From Gnomoniopsis sp. IMI 355080 (taxonomy: Eukaryota; Ascomycota; Sordariomycetes; Diaporthales; Gnomoniaceae): a stretch of 64,000 bases of DNA. This document shows, piece by piece, positions 1-11,417 of this stretch (positions are counted from its first letter, which is position 1; each line of letters opens with the position of its first letter). Both the position numbers and the translations under genes were made by a program. The stretch spans positions 1-64,000 of the forward strand of contig JAPEVC010000070.1 of assembly GCA_027946555.1 (NCBI GenBank). The letters are read 5' to 3'. The notes under the pieces were generated by a model, which ran no database searches, was not told where the DNA came from, and saw only the letters and a program-made list of their open reading frames with translations.

Positions 1-238
1 GTTGTTGGGGTTGCTGGGATGGGGGCGGGCCCGGCGGAGGGGCGTAGTCGTCTTTGTTGTTGGACGGAGGAGGGCCTGGTGGTGGAGCATAGTTGTCGTG
101 GCGGCTGCTTTTGGAGTCGAATTGCTGATAACCGGGAGGTGGGCCTGCAGGAGGTGGCACGTCGTCTACATTGTTGTGGGACGACGAGTCAGAGTGGCGA
201 AAGGGATTGTTGGCTTTGAGGGAGTCGAACCGGCCCAT
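1..238 (-). CDS. N-terminal part of a proline-rich protein (3' end outside window)
   Basis: The minus strand opens at an ATG at 238 and stays open to the window edge (79 codons). The protein starts MGRFDSLKANNPFRH and then carries several copies of a proline-rich YAPPPGPPP-type repeat, separated by Asn/Ser/Asp-rich linkers. Such leaders occur on many fungal proteins and are probably disordered. No folded domain lies inside the window, so I assign no function. The clean ATG, the biased composition and the absence of stops support real coding. The plus-strand frames over the same bases are Trp/Arg/Val-rich shadows. Confidence 0.6.
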   Translation of the reverse strand, partial: MGRFDSLKANNPFRHSDSSSHNNVDDVPPPAGPPPGYQQFDSKSSRHDNYAPPPGPPPSNNKDDYAPPPGPPPSQQPQQ

Positions 239-1002
239 GTTGGTAGCTGTATGAAGAATGAACCGAAGAAATGCAAGACTGTTTTCAAGAGGTTGCTGTT
301 TTATAAGGTTGTGTCAAGACGTTCTGCTCAGTGCTGGTGATTGTTTCACATGGAAACTTCACTCATACAAATCAGCTGTGTCCAAAGCAAATCATGTATT
401 ATGACCAAACTAGTCAAGACAGGAGTGAGAAGTCGCTTCCGGGATCGTAAGCAAGTCACCTCTCCTCTGTCAAGATGACGAGGTGTGTTAGGTAGCCAGT
501 CTCAAGCGAGGCAGTGCAGTCAGTCTTGGTTCGTCCAAATGCCGTCCGCCAAGCCGCGTCTCACACCACCAATCAGGCTCGAGGCGACGTACGCTACCAG
601 CTGCGTTAATCGCAGCGTCTTTCTACTCAGACGTCTGGAAGGAATAACATGAATGCCAGAGGTTCAGATCGACGTTTGCTTCTTTGTTATATTGCAGCTA
701 TTGGGCGCTAGTGGGGTGGCCGCGGTCACAAGGGCTTTGCGGTAGTCTTGGTGTTATCACCATCATGTTACCATGTCGAACATAGTGGACGACCAGCTCC
801 ATCGTCATGAGAATAGCATCTCATATTGGATGTTAATAGGCAGCACAGAGGCCAGTAGATGAGTGCAGCGCATCGCTTCAATGCAGAATACCGACAATGG
901 AGTATTACATCGCAGAAGTCGTGAGTGACATAGGGGAGATAATAACGAAGGGACAAAGCAACTGGCGCCAACAGCGCTCGTGGTATCATCGCATTGCATC
1001 AC
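239..1002. other. intergenic, 5' flank of proline-rich gene and 3' flank of NOG2
   Basis: No convincing coding region, RNA gene or repeat is visible. Short ORFs at 768-1002 lie in the probable NOG2 3' untranslated region and have no protein-like character. Confidence 0.6.
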
Positions 1003-3356
1003 CTAAGCCTTCCTGAGTCGCTTTGACCGCCTTGCTGGCGGTGCCTCTTCGACCGCAGGTTCCTCAACAACAGGCTCCTCGGCCACAGGAGCACCACCCT
1101 GTTCAGAGTCCGGCTCCTCGACAGATGCTTCGGGTGCCGCAATGGCATCGTCGGCCTCGTCAGCTTCATCCTGGTCATCGTCCTCTGCGACTTCAGAGTC
1201 TGAGTCATCAGAGATCTCCGGCTCACTGTCGCTGCCAAAGCCCTCGAAAGTCTCATCAAAAGCCCGTGCGTCGACTTCAGGACTGCTGTCTTCCTCCTCC
1301 TCCTCCTCCTCCTCCTCCTCCTCCTCTGCAGCCTTTTCTGCCTCTTCGACTACGTCTCTCTTCCGCTTCTTGGGTACCTCCTTCTCGGCTGCTTGTGGCT
1401 CAGTCTCCTCCTTGTCACCCTCTGCAACAGGTGGCGGTATGAACCAGGGTATCTTGCCGCGCATAAAGTCATTCAGCACCATCTTTGCAACGCCATCCAC
1501 GTCGGGCTCACCGCCCTTCAATAGGCGGCCTCCTTTCCTTGCGAGCATCTCCAGAAACTCAATATGGTCGTCCTTCCAATCGCTCAGGTTGTATGTCCGA
1601 GCCATGTGGTGCTTCTTCACCCGCTTGAGGACAGCAGGTATATATTGCTCTGGGTGTTCCACATTCTCAACACGGACAACACCTCGCAAGAGCAACTCTT
1701 TGGGTGAGTCGTGGTGATTTTGTGGGACGATACCGGGACAGTCGATTAAATATATCCTCTTCATCAAAGTGACATACTGCCAAACTTTGGTCTCTCCTGG
1801 AATAGGAGCTATAGTCGCGACTTTCTTGCCGCGAAGAGTGTTGATAATCGATGATTTGCCAACATTCGGATATCCCACCAGGCCTACCGAGACCTGCTTC
1901 CTATCCTTGTGGAGCTTGGAAAATTGTCGGAGCAGGTTGATGAGTGAGCCCTTGCCAAACGGATTATTGATGGACGCCCGCATCGCGCAGGTGGGATAGT
2001 CTTGTTGAAGGTGTTTCACCCATTGTGCCTGGCAACTATTAGCTTTGCGACTCTGGCCGCTAGATAATATGCCAAGGTGAAGCAGCCCTTTGGGCTCGAG
2101 ATATGTATGTCCTCTTTACTAAGAAATCCACGGGAATGTGTTCGTAAAGAACAAGGTGAACTTCAACTCAAATGGTGACATAACCAACCCCACGATTTCA
2201 ACCAAAACGGCCTCCATCTGTCCTCCCCAGTCGAGACCAGGGATTCCGGGATTGGGTATTCCTCTCCCCAAAATGTAACGGCCAAATTCCATTAGACGCA
2301 AAGGCGTCGAAAAGTGTCCTGACTAAACCTTGGGGGTTGCAACAAAAGAGGGTATGAAGGAAATGAAAACTTACAGCAACCTTTGTAGGAACCAGATCAC
2401 ACTTGTTCAGAACGAATACAAGATGCTTGTGTGGTGCCTCCTCCTTCAAATACTTCTCAACAGACCGGCAGCGTGTCCCGAGGGGATCTCGAGCGTCCAG
2501 AATATGCAAAATAACGTCTGAAGAGTCTATCACCTTGTCTATTGAACTTGTCAGCTTTGATCCTCAGCATACGAGGAACGGGACACGTACAAAGCTCGTT
2601 CCATATCCGCTTGGACTGGCCCTTGGAGAAAATGGGCTCCACAGCCGTTGTCACAGCAGCCTCGGCATCTCTAGCCATGTCGCCAGCGGCCTCGTTGGCC
2701 TCAGCTTGGGCAGCACCGAGCTCACCGCTCAGCAACCTCTGCTCCTCCAGCTTTTCATGGTAGGTCTCCAAGCTCTTCACCGAGTCATCCGCCAGCTCGT
2801 CAATATTGCTGACACTCAACTTGACCCGCTTCCGCGACGACTTGGGTCCAAACACCTCAGAAAATGGCGAAGTCTCGACGGTCATCTTGGCTTGGTGCTG
2901 CTTGAGACCGTTCACCCTGTTGTCCTGGCCATCTCGGATCAGACTGAGGGGCAGCTTGTTGCTCTTGAGCAGAACGGTGTATGGATCTTTCTCCTTTTGT
3001 GCGATCGCATCACGGAACGCACTGAGCGACTCTTGGCTGATGACTCGGCTGTTGGAGAACCATTTCCTGTTGGGTTCGATGCGAGCGACTGGTTTATCTC
3101 GGCTCTGGTAGCTGGCAGCTTTGGTGATCTTTCCCTCAGCGTTGCGCTCTGGCTTGCCCTCTTTGAGGATGTTGAGCTGCTTGACCTTCTTTGCGCTGCG
3201 GTAGAAGTTTTCTCTGATAACAGGCAGGTCAATACGTGGGCTGCAGCCGCTGAATGAAATAGAATATGGGTCTTACCCCTTGATCTTGAAATTCGCTCCG
3301 CCCTTATCCGTGCCATCGCGAACGCGGCGGCTGGCCTCTTTCTTGAAGCCACCCAT
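1003..3356 (-). CDS. NOG2: Nucleolar GTP-binding protein 2 (60S pre-ribosome export GTPase)
   Basis: Four exons: 3356-3277, 3213-2591, 2538-2375 and 2028-1003, giving about 630 aa. Introns are 63, 52 (donor GTACGT) and an unusually long 346 bp. The start MGGFKKEASRRVRDG followed by KGENFYRSAKKVKQLN is the family's conserved N-terminus. It is a circularly permuted GTPase: G4 NKCDLVPT (about residue 280) comes before G1 GYPNVGKSS (about 341) and G3 DCPG, with DARDPLGTR upstream. The C-terminus is acidic, including a 12-Glu run encoded by repeated GAG, and ends in a basic tail. Nog2/Nug2 acts in the nucleolus and nucleoplasm on late pre-60S particles and is displaced before nuclear export. It is divergent from the mitochondrial ribosomal gene at 3803. 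Exon joins were checked by frame and by family sequence. Confidence 0.95.
2029..2374 (-). ncRNA. long NOG2 intron 3, candidate snoRNA host (snoRNA not delimited)
   Basis: This intron has donor GTAAGT at 2374 and acceptor CAG ending at 2029. It is 346 bp, whereas the other two introns of the gene are 52 and 63 bp. In S. cerevisiae the NOG2 intron contains the H/ACA snoRNA snR191 (established). I see short self-complementary segments (GACGC/GCGTC near 2300, TTGGG/CCCAA near 2260, AGCCC/GGGCT near 2090) and an AGAGGA H-box-like hexamer near 2112. I cannot fold a convincing double-hairpin H/ACA RNA by eye, so this is a host-intron candidate only. Confidence 0.3.
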
Positions 3357-3802
3357 CTTGTCGCCTGGGAATCAGAAAATTCGGCGCGCAGTGGAGTGGT
3401 TTGAGAAAGGGCGCAGAAGGGATCTTGTTGCGAAATTCAAAGATCTCTGGATTAGACGCGCAATCGATGCTCGAGCGGAGGAGGAACGATTGTCTATTAC
3501 AAAAGATAGTTGTGACAGGGAGCTTTTTGAGCAAGAGAGAGGGAAAGGATGGAGGGACGAGCAAAAAAAAAAAAGTTCGGCAGCTGCAAGGGTTCACTCA
3601 AGTGGGCCTGATATTGACAGGGGTGTCCCCAGCCTTATGTAAGCGAAATATGGAAATTCTTTGCCTGGGGTCAAGTCTACCACCTCAAGTCATCAGCTAC
3701 CAGCTTTCAGTCAACACGTTCGAGGGGGCAGGACGGCATCAAGTTGCACCGCTCACCCCGTGTGTCTCGACAAGACGAGATACACTCTCACAAGCAGTCA
3801 CC
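3357..3802. promoter_or_regulatory. divergent promoter region NOG2 / PET123-like
   Basis: A 446-bp space separates two divergently transcribed ribosome-related genes. It contains an A12 tract at 3563-3574 and no ORF that looks coding in its own right. An open frame runs from 3401 into the mS26 gene, but its first 134 codons lack conserved sequence. Confidence 0.5.
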
Positions 3803-4804
3803 ATGCCGCCACCGACACGGGCGCCATTGGCAGCTCTCGCCCGCCGCACGGCATCCACGACTACGTCCACGATCTCAAGGACAAGACACTTCCACACCAC
3901 GCCCTTCCTCAGCCAGGATGAAGTGCCCATCCCACCAGAATCCCCCAAGTTCTTCTCTCTGCCGGACCTCCCCCAGTCCGACGAAACAAAGCCACCACCC
4001 GTAAAAGGTGTCCTCCCCGTCCCTCGCCAAATCTTCACCAAGCGCGCCCACGGCGCCCACAAAATCTCCCCCGATTTCGTCAGCGACACCGCCCCGTACT
4101 CACGCGCCGAATCCGTCGGCGAGCCGCCCAAATCCGATAAAGATGCCTGGAAGCGTCTCATGGCGCAGTCACGGCGAACGGCCCTCGGCGAGGGTGTGAC
4201 GAACCTGTGGCGGCGTAAGCTTGCGCGCGACAAGAAGGCCCAGACAAAGTCCGCCGCGAATGCCAAGCGCAACCGCGACGCTGGATTTGCGCCGGAGCGG
4301 CTGGACGACGTGTACACACGCGGCACCGTGACGCAGGCGACGCTGGAGACCAAGGTGGTGCGGGACCCGGACTACGCGGAGCGGCAGCGCGAGAGCGCGG
4401 CGCGCACGGCCGCGATCCAGGCGGCCAAGAGTGAGGCGCGCAAGGATGCAATTCAGCGGTTGTATGTGGAGGCGTCGCAGTTTATTGTGACCGAGGCTGA
4501 CCTTACGGCGCGCGTCGACGCGGTGTTTACGGATGATTACTTTGTGAAGACGGGCAAGAGTCGCGGGGATATGTACGCGGAGAACTGGTGGGCTTCGATG
4601 GGTAACCCGGTCACAGTAAAGCAAAAGCTGGCCGAGCTCAAGGGCACTTCCCGCGCTATGACGGAGGCTTATAGACCCAAGTCTGATAAGACGACAAGGA
4701 GGCAGAAAATCGTGGCTGGTGAGCTTACTGGTGGCGCGTTATCCGTTCAGGCAGAGTGGGAAGTACGTGAGCAGGAATTCCCAGGCAAATCAGGGAGCAC
4801 TTGA
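3803..4804 (+). CDS. PET123: Mitochondrial small-subunit ribosomal protein mS26 (Pet123 homologue)
   Basis: A single exon encodes 333 aa. I chose the ATG at 3803 because it begins a mitochondrial presequence (Arg/Ser/Thr-rich, no acidic residues, RTRHFHTTPF near residue 27); the open frame extends upstream without conservation. The motif KGVLPVPRQIFTKR (about residues 68-81) and the later LYVEASQFIVTEADL...VDAVF block match yeast Pet123, which has an equivalent EFIVTE...KVF segment. The middle is a long charged, Ala/Arg/Lys-rich helix, as in this family. The product belongs to the mitoribosome small subunit and is needed for mitochondrial translation. Codon use is strongly GC-biased and neighbours are normal, so there is no sign of transfer. 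Confidence 0.85.
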   Translation: MPPPTRAPLAALARRTASTTTSTISRTRHFHTTPFLSQDEVPIPPESPKFFSLPDLPQSDETKPPPVKGVLPVPRQIFTKRAHGAHKISPDFVSDTAPYSRAESVGEPPKSDKDAWKRLMAQSRRTALGEGVTNLWRRKLARDKKAQTKSAANAKRNRDAGFAPERLDDVYTRGTVTQATLETKVVRDPDYAERQRESAARTAAIQAAKSEARKDAIQRLYVEASQFIVTEADLTARVDAVFTDDYFVKTGKSRGDMYAENWWASMGNPVTVKQKLAELKGTSRAMTEAYRPKSDKTTRRQKIVAGELTGGALSVQAEWEVREQEFPGKSGST

Positions 4805-5100
4805 GAGGCAGCATGCATATCAGAGAACTTCACTACTACAAGGAACCTCCATTCAGTCATGTCGATATCTCTGACACTAAACTTAGCCCCCAATGCACCT
4901 AAACGCCGTGGGTCCTATGCAGTACATGGTCGGGTCCTCCGCCATAATTTGTGTCTAAAGAAACAATTGGTCTAGATAGCGATTGTCCCTGTGTCGCTTC
5001 AGAGATGTACATCGGGACCGCATGCACAATCGCACTCAAGGCTCAATATCTTACACAAAAGCAATCCCCTTGATCCGGCCCAGCCTTTCGAAAGGAATCA

Positions 5101-8100
5101 CTACCGCTTCTCCACAAGCAGAATGTGCATGGCAGCGTAGGCAAACAGGACGAATGCAGCTGCGTAGCCGCCCAGACAGATGACATCCCTCCACATTGCG
5201 CTGTTGTCGAATCCGAAGGAGCTCAAAATAGCAGCGCCTGGTACTGTGATGTCCAAGCCGTACTTCTTGTCAACTAGTGTCAACTTGCTAACCTCGTTCA
5301 CAATGAGTGACTCGAAAGCGTAGTGGAAGATTGACAGCCACTGTAGCCATTTTGCCCCATCAGGGATTTTCTCCTGGTTGAGAAGCAGACCTGCAAAAAG
5401 CAGACTGAACAGCATGACCAAGCTACCAATCAAATTGGCAACACTGTTATCCTTGCAAACGATGCCGATGAAGAGACAGATGGCGGCAGCCGCCAGGTTG
5501 AAGAGCACCAGCACAAGGAGGAAGGTGAAGAAGTGAGCGGCATCTGCCTGCAGACCAGTCATCGGGTAGATGATGATCCCCATCAAAATTGGAGGAATGA
5601 TCCGCAGCGGCACAATGTCGAATAGCACCTTCGAGGCAAAATAGGTGACCGGTGAATAGTAGCCATTCGCACGCTCCCTCGTAAACAGTAACCTTTCGGC
5701 AGAGAAGACGTTCAAGCTGGTCAAAGTGCTGAAGCCGAACAGAGCAAGGACGAAGAAGAAGAGACCCAGCCGGTTCTGGAAACCAGGGATGTCTTCAGTA
5801 AGACCGTAGAACAGATACCCTGAGAGTACACCGAGGAGAATGGCGATCGCATAATGCGTCAGCATCAACAGTGGGTTACGGTACAGGTTCTTCCACGTGC
5901 GCGAGGAGAGAATAATGAACTGCTGTGTATAGCCAATGCGAGCGTATCCCTTACCCATGATGCTGGTTTGGATATTGGGACCGTTGATGCTGTAGCCATT
6001 CGACCGTCGAACCGTGTTCTGACCATTGGCGGTTTCAGCACTGGCGACAGCTTGTTGAATTTCATCATGCGTCGCCGTAGCAATGTCAGATTCTGCGAAT
6101 GAGCTGACAAGGACATCGAGATCAGTGCCGCCTAGTGCCGCTGGCGGAAGGTTATGAGGATCCTCGATTATCTGAGGAGGAACACGACCTGCAGGCTGTC
6201 GGTGAAGCTTGTACGCTCCAGTTTCACCTTCACCATCAGACGATGCCGTTTCCACGTTCGTCTTACGACGAGTAAACAGCTCCCTCTCCTGTCTAGCCTT
6301 GACAGAGTCTCGTCGCTTGTTCTTCGGCCTGGTAGAGGAGCCCTCGACTCCGCTGTCCTCTCCAACGCTGACATTGGAGAGACTAGCGATGCTCTTAGTC
6401 CCCCGGGTACTGCTGGGCCCAACACTGACAGCATCTGCGGCAGGACTGGAGACAGTGCCATCGTCAAAGCTGGTCATAGCACCAGCATGCATAGTCAGAT
6501 CGACGAGATAGTCCGCGATGTTGAACCCGGGTGGGCAGGGATAGCCGATGTGATCGAAAAAGTCCTGGCACTGTCTGAAAGGACCGGAAAAGACGGGTCT
6601 GCCCTGGGCCAAGAGAACAAGCCGATCGAAGAGGGCGACAATGTTGGAGCGAGGTTGATGGATGGTGAAGACAACCGTCCTCTTGAAATCCTTTGCCAAG
6701 GTGACAAGACACTCGATAACATTGAAGGCGTTGTAGGCGTCGAGGCCACTTGTAGGTTCATCGAGGAAGAGGATCGAAGGGCTCGTGACCAGCTCACAGG
6801 CGATGCCAACACGACGCTTCTCGCCACCAGATATTCCACGGCCCTTGCCTTCTTCGGACCCGATCAAAGAGTCTTTGATGTGAAGAATTCCGAGCTGTTT
6901 TTCGACCTCGGTCACACGCTGTTCCTTAGCGGCTCTGGTCATATCGCGCGGCAGTCGAAGCAAGGCGCTGTTCAAGATTGTCTCGTGGACAGTCAAAGTG
7001 GGCAGCATGGTATCCTCCTGATCGACGAATCCAACCACATTTTTGAAGTCTGTATCTGCAACCTTTTCGCCGTTGACATAAAAGTCTCCAGAAACCACAC
7101 CTTTCTTATTTTTGCGGGCAAGAATGTCCAGGAAAGTCGTCTTGCCGGCGCCAGAAGCACCCATAATAGCTGTGATCTCTCCCGGCAAAGCAATACCTTG
7201 GAGATTATTCAGGATCTGCTTGCCGTTGAGATGGTAAGACACGTTCTCGAATTGTAGTGATGCAGGCTTGTGGTCGGCCATGAGTTTGAGCGCCTCATCA
7301 TCCGAGTCGTCCAAGTGAATAGGCCCATATTTGAAAGAACGCCTCGACAAATACCAAGTGAGGACACCAACAGCCACGAGGAAGAGTGCACAACCAGCGA
7401 TCACGCCAGCGATGAGTGGCGTATTGATTTTTGGAACTGGAACCTTGTAATCGGGCAATTCAGAGAAGTGCACGCACTCGCCAGAGTTGCAAGACAGGAA
7501 AATGCTTGAATCGCCGATGATGGAGCTGATCAAGTCATTCATGGCCGGCTCCTCGAAGCTGCACTTGTTCACGCCACCCTTTCCCTGCGTGCACTTGAAT
7601 GAGCCTGGACCCTTGATCTCTTCGGTCAAGAAGTCAGAGATGTCGACCGAGTCGCCCTTGCCACATAGCATACGATCTGGTATGCATTCGCACTGGACGG
7701 TCTTGCAGCTGGCCGAAGTCTTGTTGTAGTCGCTCGTAAAATCATAGGAAGAGGCGCACTCGCCCAAAGTGCAAAAGAAGGACTCCTCCCGGTCAACCCA
7801 GACTGTATTCTGTCAGCCCCAAATAATCACACTATTGTTCGCTATACCGGACTGGCCATTGCTCACATTGAAAGTCGCATTTGCTGTTGGATGCGTCGCA
7901 TGTGAAGGTAACCTGGGGAATTTGTTCCCCAAGCAAGTCCCTGATCTTCTCGTTGGTCACATCACACATCTGGTAATTGTTCTTGAGCACGTTGCCCATC
8001 TGGTAGCATACGCCGCCATCTTCCGATTCCATTAAAGCATTGCAGGCTTTGTCTTGGTTGCACACGTTGCAGTTGATGCCTTCCCAGCCCTCGTCACATT

Positions 8101-8619
8101 CGCAGCGGTCGCCTTCGCGTATCGTTCGGTGTTCGTTGCCGCGGGCCAAAGAGCCGCATACTAGACGGTGATCAGCACATGGGCGGTTTGTTTCAAAGGC
8201 GGTTCCGAGGGTGTAATGGACATACGAGGCTCGATACAATCCACGCCGCCAAAGCCGTCGGGACATGAACATTGGCCATTAAAGGTATTACACTCGGCGA
8301 ATTGTCCGCAGTTGAAAGCGGGTAGGAGGCAGTTGAAGCTGGCGCAAGATGAGGATCAGTCGCTGCGAAACGGAGCTAAAACACAACGCAGAAATCGGCC
8401 AAGCCATGAGAGACCTAGAGAAAGAGAGAGACAGAGAGAGGAGAGCAGAGGAGAGACGGACCATGGTGGGCAATCCTTTGGACGGTCATCCATCAGCGCA
8501 AGCTGCGCGCGCAAAGCCTCGACGCCAGGGTAAGATGACGAGTAGTTCTGGAAAGCGGAGGCGACACTCGACAGCGCAAACGCACCCAGAACGAAGGCGC
8601 GGGCTGTCCGCGATGCCAT
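5101..8619 (-). CDS. ADP1: ABCG-family half transporter with EGF-like ectodomain (Adp1 type)
   Basis: Four exons: 8619-8462, 8338-8226, 8160-7867 and 7802-5101, giving about 1088 aa, the usual Adp1 length. The ATG at 8619 starts a signal peptide (MASRTARAFVLGAFALSSVASA); an in-frame ATG at 8676 exists but would bury it. A Cys-rich lumenal/extracellular region with EGF-like spacing follows (DCPPCFNCLLP, CDEGWEGINCNVC). A membrane helix near GVIAGCALFLVAVGV precedes the nucleotide-binding domain: Walker A GASGAGKTT, signature GISGGEKRR, Walker B ILFLDEPTSGLD. Five to six C-terminal helices form the ABC2 membrane domain. The exon 3/4 join (donor GTGAGC, acceptor ATACAG) restores CDFQFWVDREESFFC, a conserved run. 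Substrate is unknown; yeast Adp1 is a putative ER/vacuolar ABC protein. The linker before the last membrane domain is Ser-rich and low in conservation. Confidence 0.93.
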
Positions 8620-10065
8620 GTTGAATTGAACTCTCGGAATGGCGAGCAGGACCGCAGGTGGTATGGAGAATTCCAATGTGTGCTTCGAAAGGAGTGTGGT
8701 GGGTTGAAGCGGTCACTGGGAAGTCAATAGAGATGCGCGAGTTGTTGGACAGATGATGTTGAGTGGTGTGGCGTGCGTAAGGTGGTTTGATAGCCTGCCT
8801 GATTATCCCGCTCATCGGTCATCGCTTCGCCGCGCCCAGCCCTGCGTAATGGAAGCTCCTCAAGCTTGGCTGCTTGGCTGCCCATAGGCGGCCGGCCGGC
8901 TAAAACAGCGAGTGGCTGCTGAGGTACTGCAGCACGTACCTATTCCTGGGGGCTGCAGCCAGACCACATGGAGAACGCACCAGCTCCTGAATGCACTAGC
9001 TCCTTTCGAGGGTTCCACGTGGGGAATCCTTGCTCCCCGAGCCTCGGCTACCAGGAATCGTTGGAATGGAGCAGATGCTCCTCGATCTATGCATAGCACA
9101 TACGTACATGCGATTTCTTTACTAGTGTGTCGCTTTCTACTGATGCACGATTATCAGTAGCACTTGCTCTTCTTATACACTTCGTGTTCACTTCTTCTGC
9201 TGCTATAGCTTGTCGCCGGGGAAAGACGGATACTTGGTAGAGCACTACCTAGGTATATACTGCTTTTGTATAGCTAGGTCATGCGAGATGTTCCTTGGGG
9301 CACAGACGGTGCACTTTAGCAAACATCAGATGAGAACGTACTACGTAGTACCTACCAGAACCCCCCCATTGGCAAGTCGCTCTAGTTTGAGTGAAGGCTC
9401 CGTCTATCTAGAAACGCACGTCTGGAGGCACTGTTTTTCGGAAACCTAGTCTCGCTGTGGGCCCATTGCAGGCGCCAATGTGGAAACAAATGGCTACCCA
9501 ACACGGCGATTAGCATCTGGGTTGAGCGTGGCCATCACGAGGCTCGCGTAGGATACTTCAGTCGATCAGCCAGTTGTTAACGGTGACCCACGCCCGAGGC
9601 AAAAGTCGTTACTTCTGGAGGATCTATCCTCCAATTGAAATACCGCTCTCCAAAAATTGCACCCTTTCAGAACTAATATCGTGTCTCGGCCCCAATACGA
9701 CACACTGCCGTTTGGGCCTACCGTATCCTTGATGTACGTGGCATACATTCTTGAATATTCAGTCTTGCTGTTACTTCGCAGGGATGTTGAAGGGGAGCAG
9801 AGACACCCTACTATTCATGAAGCGGAAGACTCGCCCATATCTTGTGCAAATCCTTACTGGCGTCTTCGCAGGGCCAAATCCGCCGCAAGATGTCGCCAAC
9901 TAAACAGGGGCCCGCAGCTCTGTGACTCGAAGCAGCTCCTGGCTCGCCGTATATGTAATTTTCCTCACTCGACAGGTTCTCGTCGATTATCTCCCTGGCT
10001 CGCCGATCGAGCTCTCGAACGCTGCGCTCGATGAGCCATGAACGGCCGAGATGGAGGCAAGCATT
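8620..10065. other. gene-free spacer upstream of ADP1
   Basis: About 1.4 kb with no supported gene. It holds the ADP1 5' flank and a perfect palindrome TACCTAGGTA at 9246-9255. An ORF at 9657-10034 (+) lacks any recognisable feature. Confidence 0.6.
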
Positions 10066-11417
10066 TTAATACGGAAAACAGGTGCCATTATAGCCGAAGC
10101 GGCCTCCGCCAATTGTGTACATTTTGAGAGACTGCAGTTGCGCCCCACTTTGTTCCAACAGAGGGTCACCCAGATGGACCGCGCAGTTCAAGAAGGACTC
10201 TTGTAAATGGCCCTTTCGCAAAGGATGATCTATTCCCCTGGGGCAGAAGCGGCGGTCTTCTTCGCCGTCGAATGAGGGATCATCCATTAAAGTTCTTGCG
10301 GCCCGGGCAACTTGCCAGTTGGAGCAGTCCAAAATAAGGAACAGGTTCTGCAAAGATGCCAGCTCGCCGAGGCTCCTATACACGACGGTCTTACGAGCAT
10401 CGAACTTTGTGCGCTTGATAGGAATCGCCATATCGTTCAACGCCGGGCACTGGGCCTGGATCTTTGTAACGTGTTCCTTGCCGCAGACCATGGACATGTG
10501 CCGCCCATCTTGGGGGGGGGGGGACTCGAGACGACGGAGACTAAGACCCTTTAAGCTGCGCCCATGTTGCGAGAATATGGCGTCGAATAACTAGGGCTCG
10601 AGGGAGCCGGACACGGAGAGCTCAGCGAGAGGCTCAAGGGCCTTGGAAAAGCGCACGGCGACGCCTGTGTACTTGGGTCTCTCTATTTTATCGTCGTCAC
10701 GGTGCAGACGCATGCGGAGCGTCTTCAAGTGAACGAGGGAGCAAAATCCAAGGATCCATGTCAAAGCTTCATCATTGACGCCGGTATAACACTCGATGCC
10801 GCCTCCCAAGGCCAGCTTACGGAGGGAGCTCCAGTGGGTGCATTTATTCCAGTCTCGGAAACAGTCAGCGATCCAGGTCCATGACCAGGGGAAAACCGGG
10901 GAAGATCTCGCCATGGCTGTCGGTCGACAAGAGCGAGCCTGCGAATCGATTCCCTGGTCGGGCTCGCGATGCGATCAAGCATGCGGACCTCCTTCAAGTT
11001 GGGGGCAAGACCGGCCACGATTTCCAACATGGCCTCGTAATTGTAGTCGAACTCGCCTGCTGAGTCCCAAGAAACGCACTGGACACTGACGCTGTGCAAA
11101 CACGGGGAAGTAGCGATGGCCATCTCGTGGGGATCTGGGGTGTCCCATCGCAGCCTTCGCAGCCGGAATTGTAGGTGGAAGATTTTGCATTGCGGTTGAT
11201 TCTTGTACAATGCGTCGAGGAGGCTGGGGGGAAGACTGGTTGCGGCAGTCGTAGACCAGTTCTGCCAGATACGGTAATATCTTGAGAAAGTCGACCATCG
11301 GTGCCCAGGCCATGTCTTCGTCCCGTGAGACCTTGACAGGGTGTCGTCGAGATGCCCCGCGATCAGCTGTAGCGTCTCGAATGGTATAGCATGAAAATTG
11401 GTCGAGCCGATTGCCAT
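10066..11417 (-). pseudogene. decayed F-box / leucine-rich-repeat type gene
   Basis: The start (MAIGSTNFHAIPFETLQLIAGHL, ATG at 11417) is F-box-like. After it, protein-like sequence jumps between two frames: MVDFLKILPYLAELVYDCRNQ (frame of 11313), then LLDALYKNQPQC...TSPCLHSVSVQ...GLAPNLKEVRML (frame of 11417), then SSLRKLALGGG...LVHLKTLRMRL (frame of 10914). An in-frame TAG stands at 10593-10591, between SGSLEP and LFDAIFSQHG. The same frame continues through a C12 run into KIQAQCPALNDMAIPIKRTK and QNLFLILDCSNWQVAR, ending at 10066. Segments such as PNLKEVRML and SLGELASLQNLFLILD have LRR spacing. At least three frame shifts and one nonsense codon, with no sensible introns, argue for a pseudogene. 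The original role was probably SCF substrate recognition, as inferred from family architecture. Confidence 0.75.

Noticed and set aside
1142..1717. Plus-strand 191-aa Ser-rich ORF
   Set aside because: It is the antisense shadow of the NOG2 acidic C-terminus; the poly-Ser comes from the GAG repeats.
2403..3257. Plus-strand 284-aa ORF
   Set aside because: Antisense to NOG2 exons 2 and 3, which have strong family matches.
6154..7257. Plus-strand 367-aa ORF
   Set aside because: Antisense to the ABC transporter nucleotide-binding domain.
9657..10034. Plus-strand 125-aa ORF
   Set aside because: No conserved features and lies in a spacer.
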